DNA of 64,000 nt, taken from positions 1,680,894 to 1,744,893 of the forward strand of contig NZ_JAHCAS010000001.1 of NCBI RefSeq assembly GCF_019634775.1. The letters run 5' to 3'. Both the position numbers and the translations under genes were made by a program. Source of the DNA: Dokdonella sp. Its GTDB lineage: Bacteria; Pseudomonadota; Gammaproteobacteria; Xanthomonadales; Rhodanobacteraceae. This document shows positions 42,813-51,893 of this stretch, piece after piece. Numbering within the stretch: position 1 is the stretch's first letter; every line of letters begins with the position of its first letter. Below the pieces are notes generated by a model that was not told the origin of the DNA, made no database searches, and saw nothing but the letters and a program-made list of their open reading frames with translations.

Positions 42813-44183
42813 ATGTTCAAGCGTGCGTGTGCCTGGGTGCTGGTCGCGGCCCTTCCGCTGTCGGCTTGCGCCGCCGCCGACCGCTGGCAGTTGCCTGTCG
42901 CGGTCAAGACCCTCGACAACGGCCTGACCGTGGTTGTCAGTGAAGACCACAGCTCGCCGACCGTCGGCGTCAGCGTCGTCTACCACGTCGGCATGCGTCT
43001 CGAACCCAAGGGACGCACCGGTTTCGCCCATCTGTTCGAGCACCTGATGTTCCAGGGAACGCCGGAAGCGCCGAAGGGCGTGTTCGACCGCGTCATCAGC
43101 AGCGGAGGCGGCTTCAACAATGGCTCGACGCGTGGCGACTACACGAACTACATCGAGACCGCGCCCGTATCGGCGCTCGAACCGATCCTCTGGCTCGAGG
43201 CCGACCGCATGAAGACGCTGGACTTCTCCGCGGAGAACCTCAAGAACCAGCAGGACGTGGTCAAGGAAGAGATCCGCGTCAACGTGCAGAACCGCCCGTA
43301 CGGCCTGTTCTTCTGGGACGGTCTCAACGCCATCGCGTTCTCGAAGTGGGAGAACAGCCACGACGGTTACGGCAGTTTCACCGACCTCGAGAACGCGAAG
43401 CTGGAGGACGTGCGCGCCTTCCACCGCGATTTCTACGGCCCGAACAATGCAGTCATCGCGATCGCCGGCGATGTCGAGGCCGAAGCGGTGTTCGCCCTGG
43501 TCGAGAAATACTTCGGCGGCATCGCGAAACGGCCGGTGCCGCCGCGCGCTGACGTCGACGAGCCGCTCAATGCGCAGGAGAAGCGCGAGCGGCAGACTGA
43601 TGCGCTGGCGCAGGTGCCGGCCTTCGCGGCCGGCTGGAAGATGCCGGCGCGCGGCAGTGCCGACCACGCGCCGATGGCGGTGCTCGCCCAGTTGTTGGTC
43701 GGCGACACCGCGTCGCGTCTGTACCAGGGTTTGGTCAAGGGGCGCGAGCAGTTGCTCAATGTCGAGGGTGGCCTCAACTGGCCGCTAGGCGACGCCTGGG
43801 ACTATGACGGTCCGACGCTGTTCGTGCTGTTCGGCCTGTACAAGCCGAATGCCTCCATGGATGCGATCCTGTCCGCCATCGACGAGGAGGTCGCACGCGT
43901 GGCCGGCAACGGCATCGATGCGGCCGGCCTGTCCCGCGTGAAAACCCGGATGATCGCCGATTACTACAACGGCCTCGACGCGTTCATCTCGCGCGCCGAC
44001 GCGCTGGCCAAGGCGCAGGTGCTGTGGGGTGATGCGAATGCCGTCAACCGCGTACCCGGCTGGATCGATGCGGTTACGACCGACGATGTGAAGCGCGTCG
44101 CCGCAAAGTACCTGGTCGCTGCCAACCGTGTCGCCATCGACCGCGTGCCGGTCGCCGCCGCGACCGCCACGGACCCGCAATGA
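42813..44183 (+). CDS. M16-family zinc peptidase, catalytic member (lipoprotein)
   Basis: 456 residues. GTGGAG lies eight bases before ATG 42813. Lipoprotein signal with lipobox LSAC, cysteine 19. Inverse zinc motif HxxEH as H73-L-F-E76-H77 ([13 protein letters not shown]) and the third ligand at E152 or E153 (VVKEEIRV). Ends with the R/Y-type substrate domain. Such proteins (PqqL/pitrilysin-like) act in the periplasm, often as heterodimers with a non-catalytic partner. Overlaps or abuts the next M16 gene, which lacks the zinc site. Confidence 0.93.
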   Translation: MFKRACAWVLVAALPLSACAAADRWQLPVAVKTLDNGLTVVVSEDHSSPTVGVSVVYHVGMRLEPKGRTGFAHLFEHLMFQGTPEAPKGVFDRVISSGGGFNNGSTRGDYTNYIETAPVSALEPILWLEADRMKTLDFSAENLKNQQDVVKEEIRVNVQNRPYGLFFWDGLNAIAFSKWENSHDGYGSFTDLENAKLEDVRAFHRDFYGPNNAVIAIAGDVEAEAVFALVEKYFGGIAKRPVPPRADVDEPLNAQEKRERQTDALAQVPAFAAGWKMPARGSADHAPMAVLAQLLVGDTASRLYQGLVKGREQLLNVEGGLNWPLGDAWDYDGPTLFVLFGLYKPNASMDAILSAIDEEVARVAGNGIDAAGLSRVKTRMIADYYNGLDAFISRADALAKAQVLWGDANAVNRVPGWIDAVTTDDVKRVAAKYLVAANRVAIDRVPVAAATATDPQ

Positions 44184-44191
44184 GGCCATCC

Positions 44192-45604
44192 ATGAAAACC
44201 CCGATCCTTTCCCTCGTTGCGGCATTGTCCCTGGCCTTTGCCACTGGCGCGACCGCCGCCGAACCGTTCGTTCCGAAGGGCATGCCCAAGTTCGGTGCCG
44301 ACAGGCCGCTGCCGATCCCCGAAATCGCGCAGAAAACGCTGGCCAACGGGCTTGCCGTGTGGGTGCTGCCACGCCGCGGCGGCAATCCGAAGGTCGACCT
44401 CGTGCTCGCCGTGCGCGGCGGCAAGGCGGCTGATCCGCTCGCGCGACCGGCGATGTCCGATCTGCTCGCCGACCTGCTGGTCGAGGGCACGTCCAATCGC
44501 GATTCGGTGCGCATCGCCGAGGACTTGCAGGCACTCGGTGCCACGCTCACCGCCAGTGCCGGCAACGAAGGCATCAGCCTGCGCGCAGCCGGCATCGCCT
44601 CGGGGGCCGAGTCGCTGGCCCTGCTGTTGGCCGATGTCGCGCGCCACGCCAACTTCCCCGCCGCCGAGATCGAGCTGGCCAAGAGCAACGCGATGCAGGC
44701 ACTCAAGGCCGCCGAGGCCGAGGCCAGCTACCAGGCCGACAATGCCTTCGACGAGGTCGTCTATGGTGATCATCCGTATGCACGCACTCGGCCGACCGAG
44801 GCTTCGATCGGCAGCACCGATCGCGCTGCCCTGGTCACCGCACACGCCGCACGCTTCCGCCCTGATCGCGCCCTGCTGGTGATTGCAGGCCCGATCACCG
44901 GCGAACGCGGCTTCGCGCTTGCCGAGAAGGCCTTCGGCGACTGGAAGGTCAAGGGCAAGGCGATCGCCGACGTGCCGAAACCCGAGCCCACGCGGCTCGC
45001 ACAGCGTGTGTTCGTCGAGCGTGCCGGCAGCGTGCAGTCCGCCGTACGCATCGGTCGCCCCGGCTTTGCCGCCGGCAATGCCGACGAGATCCCGGCGACG
45101 ATCGCCAATGCCGTGCTCGGCGGCGATTTCTCGAGCCGCCTGTCGAGGGTGCTGCGCGAGGAGAAGGGCTACACCTACGGCGCTTACAGCGCATTCTCGA
45201 CGTACCGGCTCGGCGGGGCGTTCGCGGCCTCGGCCGACGTGCGCAACGAGGTCACTGGCGACGCCGTCGGCGAGTTCCGCAAGCAGATGCAGATGCTCGT
45301 CGACACGCCGGTCGCTGCGGAGGAGCTCAACCGCGCGAAACGCTCCGTGGCGGGCAATTACCTGTTTCGCAACCAGTTGCAGGGTGCGGTCGCCGCCTCA
45401 CTGGCGAACGGCTGGCTGCTTGGCCGCCCGCCCGAGTACCTCGGCGAATATGTCGGCCGCACCAATCAGGTCACGGCTGCGCAAGTCCAGGCGATCGCAA
45501 CGAAATATTTCGACCCGAAGCAGCTCAGCATCGTCGTCGTCGGCGACCAGGCCGTAGTCGCGCAGCTCACGCCGTACGGCAAGTTCGTGACCAAATCGAA
45601 ATAG
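44192..45604 (+). CDS. M16-family peptidase, non-catalytic partner
   Basis: 470 residues from ATG 44192 (GAGG at 44183-44186; ATG 44180 overlaps the previous stop and is an alternative). Signal peptide about 1-22. The HxxEH motif is absent; AMSDLLADLLVEG occupies its position, so it should not bind catalytic zinc. The C-terminal domain keeps the R/Y pair (SRLSRVLREEKGYTYGAYS) used in the partner's substrate binding. The classic bacterial pair is an active and an inactive subunit, so a heterodimer with the preceding protein is likely. The last codons are followed by a repeat region. Confidence 0.9.
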   Translation: MKTPILSLVAALSLAFATGATAAEPFVPKGMPKFGADRPLPIPEIAQKTLANGLAVWVLPRRGGNPKVDLVLAVRGGKAADPLARPAMSDLLADLLVEGTSNRDSVRIAEDLQALGATLTASAGNEGISLRAAGIASGAESLALLLADVARHANFPAAEIELAKSNAMQALKAAEAEASYQADNAFDEVVYGDHPYARTRPTEASIGSTDRAALVTAHAARFRPDRALLVIAGPITGERGFALAEKAFGDWKVKGKAIADVPKPEPTRLAQRVFVERAGSVQSAVRIGRPGFAAGNADEIPATIANAVLGGDFSSRLSRVLREEKGYTYGAYSAFSTYRLGGAFAASADVRNEVTGDAVGEFRKQMQMLVDTPVAAEELNRAKRSVAGNYLFRNQLQGAVAASLANGWLLGRPPEYLGEYVGRTNQVTAAQVQAIATKYFDPKQLSIVVVGDQAVVAQLTPYGKFVTKSK

Positions 45605-45628
45605 GCATCCGCCCCGCAGAACCCAGCC

Positions 45629-45710
45629 GCAGGAAGCGGCCGTAGGAAGCGGCCGTAGGAAGCGGCCGTAGGAAGCGGCCGTAGGAAGCGGCTTCAGCCG
45701 CGATGCTCTG
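45629..45710. repeat. REP element preceded by 13-bp tandem repeats
   Basis: Five 13-bp direct copies of the type GTAGGAAGCGGCC run from 45629 to 45693 (the first begins GCAGGAAGC), and the last continues into CTTCAGCCGCGATGCTC, which is the REP core with the GCGGC-TTCA-GCCGC stem. It stands 24 bp after the M16 stop and just ahead of the 47-bp array. Confidence 0.85.
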
Positions 45711-45733
45711 GCTGTACAACGCAACAACGAAGG

Positions 45734-46560
45734 AGCATCACGCCTGAAGGCGTTTCCTACAGGGCGATGGGTTCCCGGAGAGCATCACGCCTGAAGGCGT
45801 TTCCTACAGGGCGATGGGTTCCCGGAGAGCATCACGCCTGAAGGCGTTTCCTACAGGGCGATGGGTTCCCGGAGAGCATCACGCCTGAAGGCGTTTCCTA
45901 CAGGGCGATGGGTTCCCGGAGAGCATCACGCCTGAAGGCGTTTCCTACAGGGCGATGGGTTCCCGGAGAGCATCACGCCTGAAGGCGTTTCCTACAGGGC
46001 GATGGGTTCCCGGAGAGCATCACGCCTGAAGGCGTTTCCTACAGGGCGATGGGTTCCCGGAGAGCATCACGCCTGAAGGCGTTTCCTACAGGGCGATGGG
46101 TTCCCGGAGAGCATCACGCCTGAAGGCGTTTCCTACAGGGCGATGGGTTCCCGGAGAGCATCACGCCTGAAGGCGTTTCCTACAGGGCGATGGGTTCCCG
46201 GAGAGCATCACGCCTGAAGGCGTTTCCTACAGGGCGATGGGTTCCCGGAGAGCATCACGCCTGAAGGCGTTTCCTACAGGGCGATGGGTTCCCGGAGAGC
46301 ATCACGCCTGAAGGCGTTTCCTACAGGGCGATGGGTTCCCGGAGAGCATCACGCCTGAAGGCGTTTCCTACAGGGCGATGGGTTCCCGGAGAGCATCACG
46401 CCTGAAGGCGTTTCCTACAGGGCGATGGGTTTCCGGAGAGCATCACGCCTGAAGGCGTTTCCTACAGGGCGATGGGTTCCCGGAGAGCATCACGCCTGAA
46501 GGCGTTTCCTACAGGGCGATGGGTTTCCGGAGAGCATCACGCCTGAAGGCGTTGCCTACT
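45734..46560. repeat. 47-bp tandem repeat array, about 17.6 copies
   Basis: Units begin at 45734 and every 47 bp; 17 full units end at 46532 and an 18th is cut at 28 bp (46533-46560). Read on the minus strand the unit starts GTAGGAAACGCCTTCAGGCG and goes on to TGATGCTC, the REP core with a changed but still pairing stem ACGCC-TTCA-GGCGT. Units are identical except a C-to-T change in units 15 and 17 and a changed 18th. No variable spacers, so this is not CRISPR. Confidence 0.95.
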
Positions 46561-47995
46561 CTATGCCGAGCTTTTCCAGCCGGTAGCGCAACTGGCGCAG
46601 GGTCAGGCCGAGCTGGCGGGCGGCGGCGGTGCGGTTCCAGCGCGTCGCTTCGAGGGCTTTCATGATGACCGCACGCTCGGTCTCGGCGACAGTCGCGGCG
46701 AGATCGCCGCCGTAGGCGGAATCGGGCAGGACGCGTGCCGGCGGTTCTGTCGCGCCCGGCGCTGCGGGCGGCGGTGGCGGTGCAGCCTGCGCCTGCAGGC
46801 TGCTGGTGTTGGCCCAGCGTTCGGCGTTCTCGCTGGTCATTGCTGGCGCACGTGCGACCAGGCGCAGATCTTCGGCGCTGATCGTGCCGTTCTCGCACAA
46901 GGCCACGGCGCGTTCGAGCACGTTCTCGAGTTCGCGCACGTTGCCGGGAAAATCGTAGTCGAGCAGTGACTTCAGTGCATCGGGAGTCAGTCGTGCCGGC
47001 GTGGTGCCGCTGTCGCGACCGAGCCGTTCGAGCACGCGGCCGGCAAGTTTGGGGATGTCGTCGCGGCGCTCGCGCAGCGGTGGTACACGCAGTTCGATGA
47101 CGTTGATGCGGTAGAAAAGGTCCTGGCGGAACGCGCCGAGGTCGACCAGCTTGGCGAGATTCTTGTGCGTGGCCGAGAGGATGCGCACATCGACCGGTAC
47201 TTCCGCGCGCGCGCCGATCGGGCGCACAGCCTTTTCCTGTATCACGCGCAGCAGCTTGACCTGCATGTGCACAGGCAGCTCGGCAACCTCGTCGAGGAAA
47301 AGGGTGCCACCGTGTGCAGCCTGGAACAGGCCTTCCTTGTCGGCGTGCGCGCCGGTGAAACTGCCTTTCTTGTGCCCGAAGAATTCGCTCTCCATCAACT
47401 CCGAAGGGATCGCGCCACAGTTGACGGGCACGAACGGCGCGGCCGCGCGCGGGCCGAGTTCATGGATCAGGCGGGCGACCAGCTCCTTGCCGACGCCCGA
47501 TTCGCCGGCGATGTACACCGGTGCCTGGCTGCGCGCGACCTTGGCGATCGTCGCGCGCAGTTCGTTCATGGCCGTCGAATCGCCGATCAGGCGCGACTGG
47601 CTGGCGTCCGTGCTCGAGCGCTTCTCCTCGGACAGCTTCAATGCTGTCTGCACGAGGCGACGCAATACGTTGATGTCGACGGGCTTGGAGACGAAGTCGA
47701 AGGCGCCGGCCTTGAGTGCGATGACGGCGGCATCGACGTTGCCGTAGGCGGTGATCATCGCCACCGGCGTTTCCGCATAGTTGGCAGCGATGTGCTCGAT
47801 GACGTCGTGGCCGGTACCGTCGGGCAGGCGCATGTCGGTGAAGCACAGCGCGTAGCGTTGTTCGCCGAGGCGGGTCTTGGCTTCGGTGACGGTAGCGGCG
47901 GTTTCGACGATCAGGCCCATGCGACCGAGCGTCAGGGTCAGCAATTCGCGGATATCCCGCTCGTCGTCGATGACCAGTGCGTATTGCTTGCTCAT
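46556..47995 (-). CDS. Sigma-54-dependent response regulator (PilR-like)
   Basis: 479 residues. Receiver domain 1-120 with phospho-Asp in CFTDMRLPDGTG and Lys in VSKPVD; AAA+ domain (about 140-370) with Walker A GESGVGKE, the sigma-54 contact loop ESEFFGHKKGSFTGAH (GSFTGA instead of the common GAFTGA), Walker B GGTLFLDEVAEL and the R-finger region. Linker rich in Ala/Pro, then a Fis-type helix-turn-helix (NRTAAARQLGLTLRQL). Most like PilR, but no PilS kinase adjoins. The stop codon TAG is formed by the terminal unit of the 47-bp array. Confidence 0.92.
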   Translation of the reverse strand: MSKQYALVIDDERDIRELLTLTLGRMGLIVETAATVTEAKTRLGEQRYALCFTDMRLPDGTGHDVIEHIAANYAETPVAMITAYGNVDAAVIALKAGAFDFVSKPVDINVLRRLVQTALKLSEEKRSSTDASQSRLIGDSTAMNELRATIAKVARSQAPVYIAGESGVGKELVARLIHELGPRAAAPFVPVNCGAIPSELMESEFFGHKKGSFTGAHADKEGLFQAAHGGTLFLDEVAELPVHMQVKLLRVIQEKAVRPIGARAEVPVDVRILSATHKNLAKLVDLGAFRQDLFYRINVIELRVPPLRERRDDIPKLAGRVLERLGRDSGTTPARLTPDALKSLLDYDFPGNVRELENVLERAVALCENGTISAEDLRLVARAPAMTSENAERWANTSSLQAQAAPPPPPAAPGATEPPARVLPDSAYGGDLAATVAETERAVIMKALEATRWNRTAAARQLGLTLRQLRYRLEKLGIE

Positions 47996-48092
47996 GCCTT
48001 GCCAGGGTGAGGGGTGAGCGACCCGGCCAAGGTTAGCGGTAGCGTGGTGCCATGGCAAAGGAACCGGGGCCCATGTCGCGCGCCAGGGAAAT

Positions 48093-49382
48093 TCACGCGG
48101 GCTCGTCCGATGCCGGCGGTGCCGATTCGGGCCCGCCGAGCGCGAACAGGCGTTCGGCCGAACGCAGCAGCTCGATGTCGCCCCGCAGCGCGGCTGCGCG
48201 CAGGCTTGCGCTCGGCGCATGCAGCAGCTTGTTGGTCAGGGTATGGGCGAGGTACTCGAGGGCCTCCTCGGGCGGGCGTCCACGCGCGAGCAGGGCGCGC
48301 GCGCGCGCGAGCACGTCGTCGCGGCTGGCTTCGGCCTCGCGGCGCAGGCCACCGACCGGGTTGCGCAGGTCGAGCGCGCGCCACCACTCCATGAAGTGCT
48401 CGACCGACAGCTCGATCATCGCCTCGGCCTCGCGTGCGGCCTGCTGACGCGAGCGCAGGTTCTCGTCGATGACCTCGCGCAGGTCGTCGATCGTGTAGAG
48501 GAAGACATCGTCGAGAGTACCGACCGAGGCTTCGATGTCGCGCGGGACGGCGATGTCGACGAGGAACATCGGCCGGCGTCGGCGCGCGCCGATCGCGCGG
48601 GCGACCATGGCACGAGTCAGTACGGGTTCCGGCGCGGCGGTCGAGGAGATGACGATATCGGCTTCGGCCAGATGGCGTTCGAGATCGGACAATGGGATCG
48701 CGTAGCCGCCGAAGCGCGCGGCCAGCGCCTGTGCATTGTCGAGCGTGCGATTGGCGACAATCAGGCGACGCACGCGCGCCTCGGTCAAGTGGCGCGCGGC
48801 CAGCTCGATCGTCTCGCCGGCGCCGATCAGCAGCACGCAGGCCTCGGCGAGGTCGGCAAACACGCGCTCGGCCAGGCGCACCGCGGTGAACGCGACCGAC
48901 ACCGTGCTGGCGCCGATGCGCGTGTCCGAGCGCACGCGCTTGGCCACGGCGAAGGTGTTCTGGAACAGGCGCTCGAGCGGTGCGTCGAGCGCGCGTGCTT
49001 CGCGCGCGAGGGTGTAGGCGTCCTTGACCTGGCCGAGGATCTGCGGTTCGCCGAGCACCATCGATTCGAGCCCGGTGGCGACGCGGAACAGGTGGCGCAC
49101 GGCGTCGGCGTCGTGGTGGCGGTAGGTGAACTCGTCGATGTTCGAGCCGGCAAGCTGGCGGTGGCGGTGCAGCCATTCGAACGGCGAGGACTCGGCACCC
49201 GCTTCGACGTTGCAGTAGAGCTCGGTGCGGTTGCAGGTCGACAGGATCGCCGCCTCGCGCACGCCGGGCTGGGCGATCAACTGGCCGAGGGCTGGGCCGG
49301 TATGCTCCGGCGCAAAGGCCACGCGCTCGCGCAGCGACACCGGCGCTGAGAGGTGGTTGAGTCCGAGGGCGATCAGGGCCAT
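48093..49382 (-). CDS. hemA: Glutamyl-tRNA reductase
   Basis: 429 residues. Reduces glutamyl-tRNA(Glu) to glutamate-1-semialdehyde, the first committed step in tetrapyrrole synthesis. Catalytic cysteine in ILSTCNRTELYC; NADPH domain VLLIGAGETIELAARHL; signature GLESMVLGEPQILGQVKDAY; dimerisation tail with NPVGGLRREAEASRDD. Start ATG at 49382 in a 172-bp divergent region with the TPR lipoprotein gene. The response regulator follows after 97 bp on the same strand, in place of the usual prfA. Confidence 0.97.
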   Translation of the reverse strand: MALIALGLNHLSAPVSLRERVAFAPEHTGPALGQLIAQPGVREAAILSTCNRTELYCNVEAGAESSPFEWLHRHRQLAGSNIDEFTYRHHDADAVRHLFRVATGLESMVLGEPQILGQVKDAYTLAREARALDAPLERLFQNTFAVAKRVRSDTRIGASTVSVAFTAVRLAERVFADLAEACVLLIGAGETIELAARHLTEARVRRLIVANRTLDNAQALAARFGGYAIPLSDLERHLAEADIVISSTAAPEPVLTRAMVARAIGARRRRPMFLVDIAVPRDIEASVGTLDDVFLYTIDDLREVIDENLRSRQQAAREAEAMIELSVEHFMEWWRALDLRNPVGGLRREAEASRDDVLARARALLARGRPPEEALEYLAHTLTNKLLHAPSASLRAAALRGDIELLRSAERLFALGGPESAPPASDEPA

Positions 49383-49554
49383 GCGTGCGACAATCGGCTA
49401 AGCTTGCCCGTGAACGAACAGGTGCGCGGCGGGGTAGCGACGATGCCGGTCCCGGATGCGGTCCCAGCCACCCGTGGCCGGCGCGGTCGCATGAAATTGT
49501 GCGGTCCGTACCCCCCAAGTTCAAGCAAGTACCGGTTTCCGAAGGTGTCCGCGC

Positions 49555-51291
49555 GTGTCGATCGGTTCCCGCAAGCATCTCATCCGCGCCCGCACGGTCC
49601 CGGCCTTGACCGCATTGGTGCTGCTGGTTGGCGTCGCCCTCGCCGGTTGCACGGCGCCGCAGGCACGACCTGCCCTGCGTCAGTCGACCACACAGAGCGT
49701 GCACCCGGTCGCCATAGAGGACGACCTGCCGCTGCAACTGATCGCTGCCGAACTGGGAATGCAGCGCAACGACCTCGCCGAGGCCGCGCGTCGCTATGCG
49801 CGCGCGGCGGTGCTGACGACCGATCCGGCGGTGGCTGAGCAGGCGACGCGCCTGGCCATCGCGATCAAGGCCTGGCCGACCGCACGCAGCTCGCTTGCGC
49901 GTTGGCAGTCGCTTGCCCCCGATGCACTGGGGATCGTGCAGTCGCGGGCCTGGATCGCGCTTGGCGAGGGCGATGTCGATACCGCCACGGTCGAGCTTGA
50001 ACGCCTGATTGCAAAAGGGGATCGTCGCGCATGGCGCGCGTTTGCCCAGGTGCTCGTCGGCAGTGCCGACAAGGCGCTTGCCGCGCGCATGCTGGCTCAG
50101 GTCGCCACGCCGGAGCGTTTGGGCCAGGGCGAGGCTGACTGGGTGGCAATGAGCCAGCTCGCCTTGCGTCTCGGCGACAAGGACCTGGCCACGCGCCTTG
50201 CCGACCAAGCACTGGCACGCTTTCCCAGTGCCGATACCCATGCTTGGAGTGCCCAGCTCGCCATCGATCGCGGTGACCACGATGCGGCGCGCCGTCAGTA
50301 CGCCGAGGCGCTCAAACGTGATCCTGGCAGCTTGCGTCTGCGCAGTGGCTACGCGGCGCTGCTCGGCGACAGTGGCGACAACGTCGGTGCCGCACGCGTG
50401 CTCGCCGCCGGCGAACAGACCGACGGGACATTCGGCGCACGGGCCGCCTATGCCGCACGTGCTGGCGACAAGGCCCTGCTGGCGGCGCTGTATGGCGAGA
50501 TCGAGAAACACGGCGGCGAACGCTCGCCGAAGCGGCTCATGCTGCTCGGCCAGGTTGCCGAGTTCCTCGAACGCCCGCATGAGGCGATCGGCTGGTATCG
50601 GGAAGTTCCCGAAGGCGACGAACGCTGGTTCGCCGCCGGCATGCGCATCGTCGTGCTGAGCGACAAGGCGGGCGACGCGGTCGCTGCACGCCAGCGTCTG
50701 GCCGAACTGCGCATGGTGGCCGGCACCGATGTCGAGGATGCGGTTCGCCTGTACCTGCTCGAAGCCGAACTGCTCGATGCGAAGGCGCAGACAGGCGAGG
50801 CTGACGCGGTCTACCAGCGCGGGCTGGATCAGTTTCCCGGAGATTCGCGCCTGCTCTATGCGCGCGCGATGCTGGCGATCGAGCGCGATGACCTTGCTGC
50901 GGCCGAGCGCGATCTGCGCGCAATCATCGAAGCGGATGCCGACAACGCCGAAGCGCTGAACGCGCTTGGTTACACCCTGGCCGACCGCACCGATCGCCAC
51001 GCGGAGGCGCTGGACCTGATCCGCCGCGCGCTCGCGCTGAAGCCCGACGAGGCGGCGATCATCGACAGCTACGGCTGGGTGCACTATCGCCTCGGCGACC
51101 TCGACGAAGCGACCCGACAGCTGCGCCGCGCCTATACGAAGGTGCCGGATGCCGAGATCGCCGCCCATTTCGGCGAGGTGTTGTGGGTCGGCGGTGAGCG
51201 CGACGCGGCACGCCGTGTCTGGGAGGAAGGGCGACGCAAGGATCCGGACAACAAGGTCCTGCTCGAAACGCTGGGCCGCTTCGACCCGTGA
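49555..51291 (+). CDS. TPR-repeat outer-membrane-type lipoprotein
   Basis: 578 residues from GTG 49555. Lipobox LAGC with cysteine 32. Tandem tetratricopeptide repeats from about 60 to 570, ending with ALNALGYTLADRTDRHAEALDLIRRAL and SYGWVHYRLGDLDEATRQLRRAY, a TPR style often found next to lolB in this order of bacteria. A scaffold for envelope assembly is plausible but unproven. Its stop overlaps lolB (GTGA), so they are coupled. Confidence 0.82.
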   Translation: MSIGSRKHLIRARTVPALTALVLLVGVALAGCTAPQARPALRQSTTQSVHPVAIEDDLPLQLIAAELGMQRNDLAEAARRYARAAVLTTDPAVAEQATRLAIAIKAWPTARSSLARWQSLAPDALGIVQSRAWIALGEGDVDTATVELERLIAKGDRRAWRAFAQVLVGSADKALAARMLAQVATPERLGQGEADWVAMSQLALRLGDKDLATRLADQALARFPSADTHAWSAQLAIDRGDHDAARRQYAEALKRDPGSLRLRSGYAALLGDSGDNVGAARVLAAGEQTDGTFGARAAYAARAGDKALLAALYGEIEKHGGERSPKRLMLLGQVAEFLERPHEAIGWYREVPEGDERWFAAGMRIVVLSDKAGDAVAARQRLAELRMVAGTDVEDAVRLYLLEAELLDAKAQTGEADAVYQRGLDQFPGDSRLLYARAMLAIERDDLAAAERDLRAIIEADADNAEALNALGYTLADRTDRHAEALDLIRRALALKPDEAAIIDSYGWVHYRLGDLDEATRQLRRAYTKVPDAEIAAHFGEVLWVGGERDAARRVWEEGRRKDPDNKVLLETLGRFDP

Positions 51292-51893
51292 AGTACTTCG
51301 TCCCCCTGCGCCTGCTCGCCTGCGCCCTCGGCCTGGCCTGGCTGGCCGGCTGCGCGTCGCAGCGCATCCGTCCTGATGCCGGCTTGATGGAGGCGCAGGC
51401 GCAGCGTGAGCGCTCGCTCGCTGCGCAGCCGGCATGGGCGCTCAAGGGGCGTCTGGCCGTGGCGACCCCCCAGGATGGCGGCAGTGGATCGCTCGAATGG
51501 TGGCAGGACCGCGACCACTACCGCTTCACGGTGAATGCGCCGGTCACCGGCAAGACCTGGACCCTCGAAGGCGATGCGACGCGGGCCGAGCTGACCGGCC
51601 TGCGTGCCGGCCCGGTGCTTGGTGGCAACGCGGCTGCCCTGCTCGAACGTGAACTCGGTTGGAAGGTGCCAGTCGCGCAACTGGCCTCGTGGGTGCGCGC
51701 GGCACGCGCCGGCACACAAGGGGAACTGGTCTTCCGCGCCGACGGCCTGCCGGCTTCGCTGCTCGAGGATGGTTGGAAAATCGACTATCCCGACTATTTC
51801 GATGGCACCACGCCGGCACTACCGCGGCGCGTGTTCGCCAGCCGCGGCGGCTATCGCGTGCGGCTCGTCATTGAACGCTGGCAGACGCCATGA
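51288..51893 (+). CDS. lolB: Outer-membrane lipoprotein receptor LolB
   Basis: 201 residues, GTG start overlapping the previous stop. Accepts lipoproteins from LolA and inserts them into the outer membrane. Lipobox LAGC with cysteine 22, then QPAWALKGRLAVATPQDGGSGSLEWWQD and the FTVNAPVTGKTWTLEGD strand pattern; a C-terminal Asp-Gly-Trp-Lys-Ile-Asp-Tyr strand. Precedes ispE with a 4-bp overlap. Confidence 0.93.
   Translation: MKYFVPLRLLACALGLAWLAGCASQRIRPDAGLMEAQAQRERSLAAQPAWALKGRLAVATPQDGGSGSLEWWQDRDHYRFTVNAPVTGKTWTLEGDATRAELTGLRAGPVLGGNAAALLERELGWKVPVAQLASWVRAARAGTQGELVFRADGLPASLLEDGWKIDYPDYFDGTTPALPRRVFASRGGYRVRLVIERWQTP

Noticed and set aside
45734..46560. CRISPR array
   Set aside because: The 47-bp period has no variable spacers; every unit is the same sequence end to end, no cas gene is in the window and the core matches the neighbouring REP hairpin.
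47996..48092. Sigma-54 promoter between hemA and the response regulator
   Set aside because: A TGGCAC sequence is present on the minus strand, but no TTGC element stands at the required spacing.
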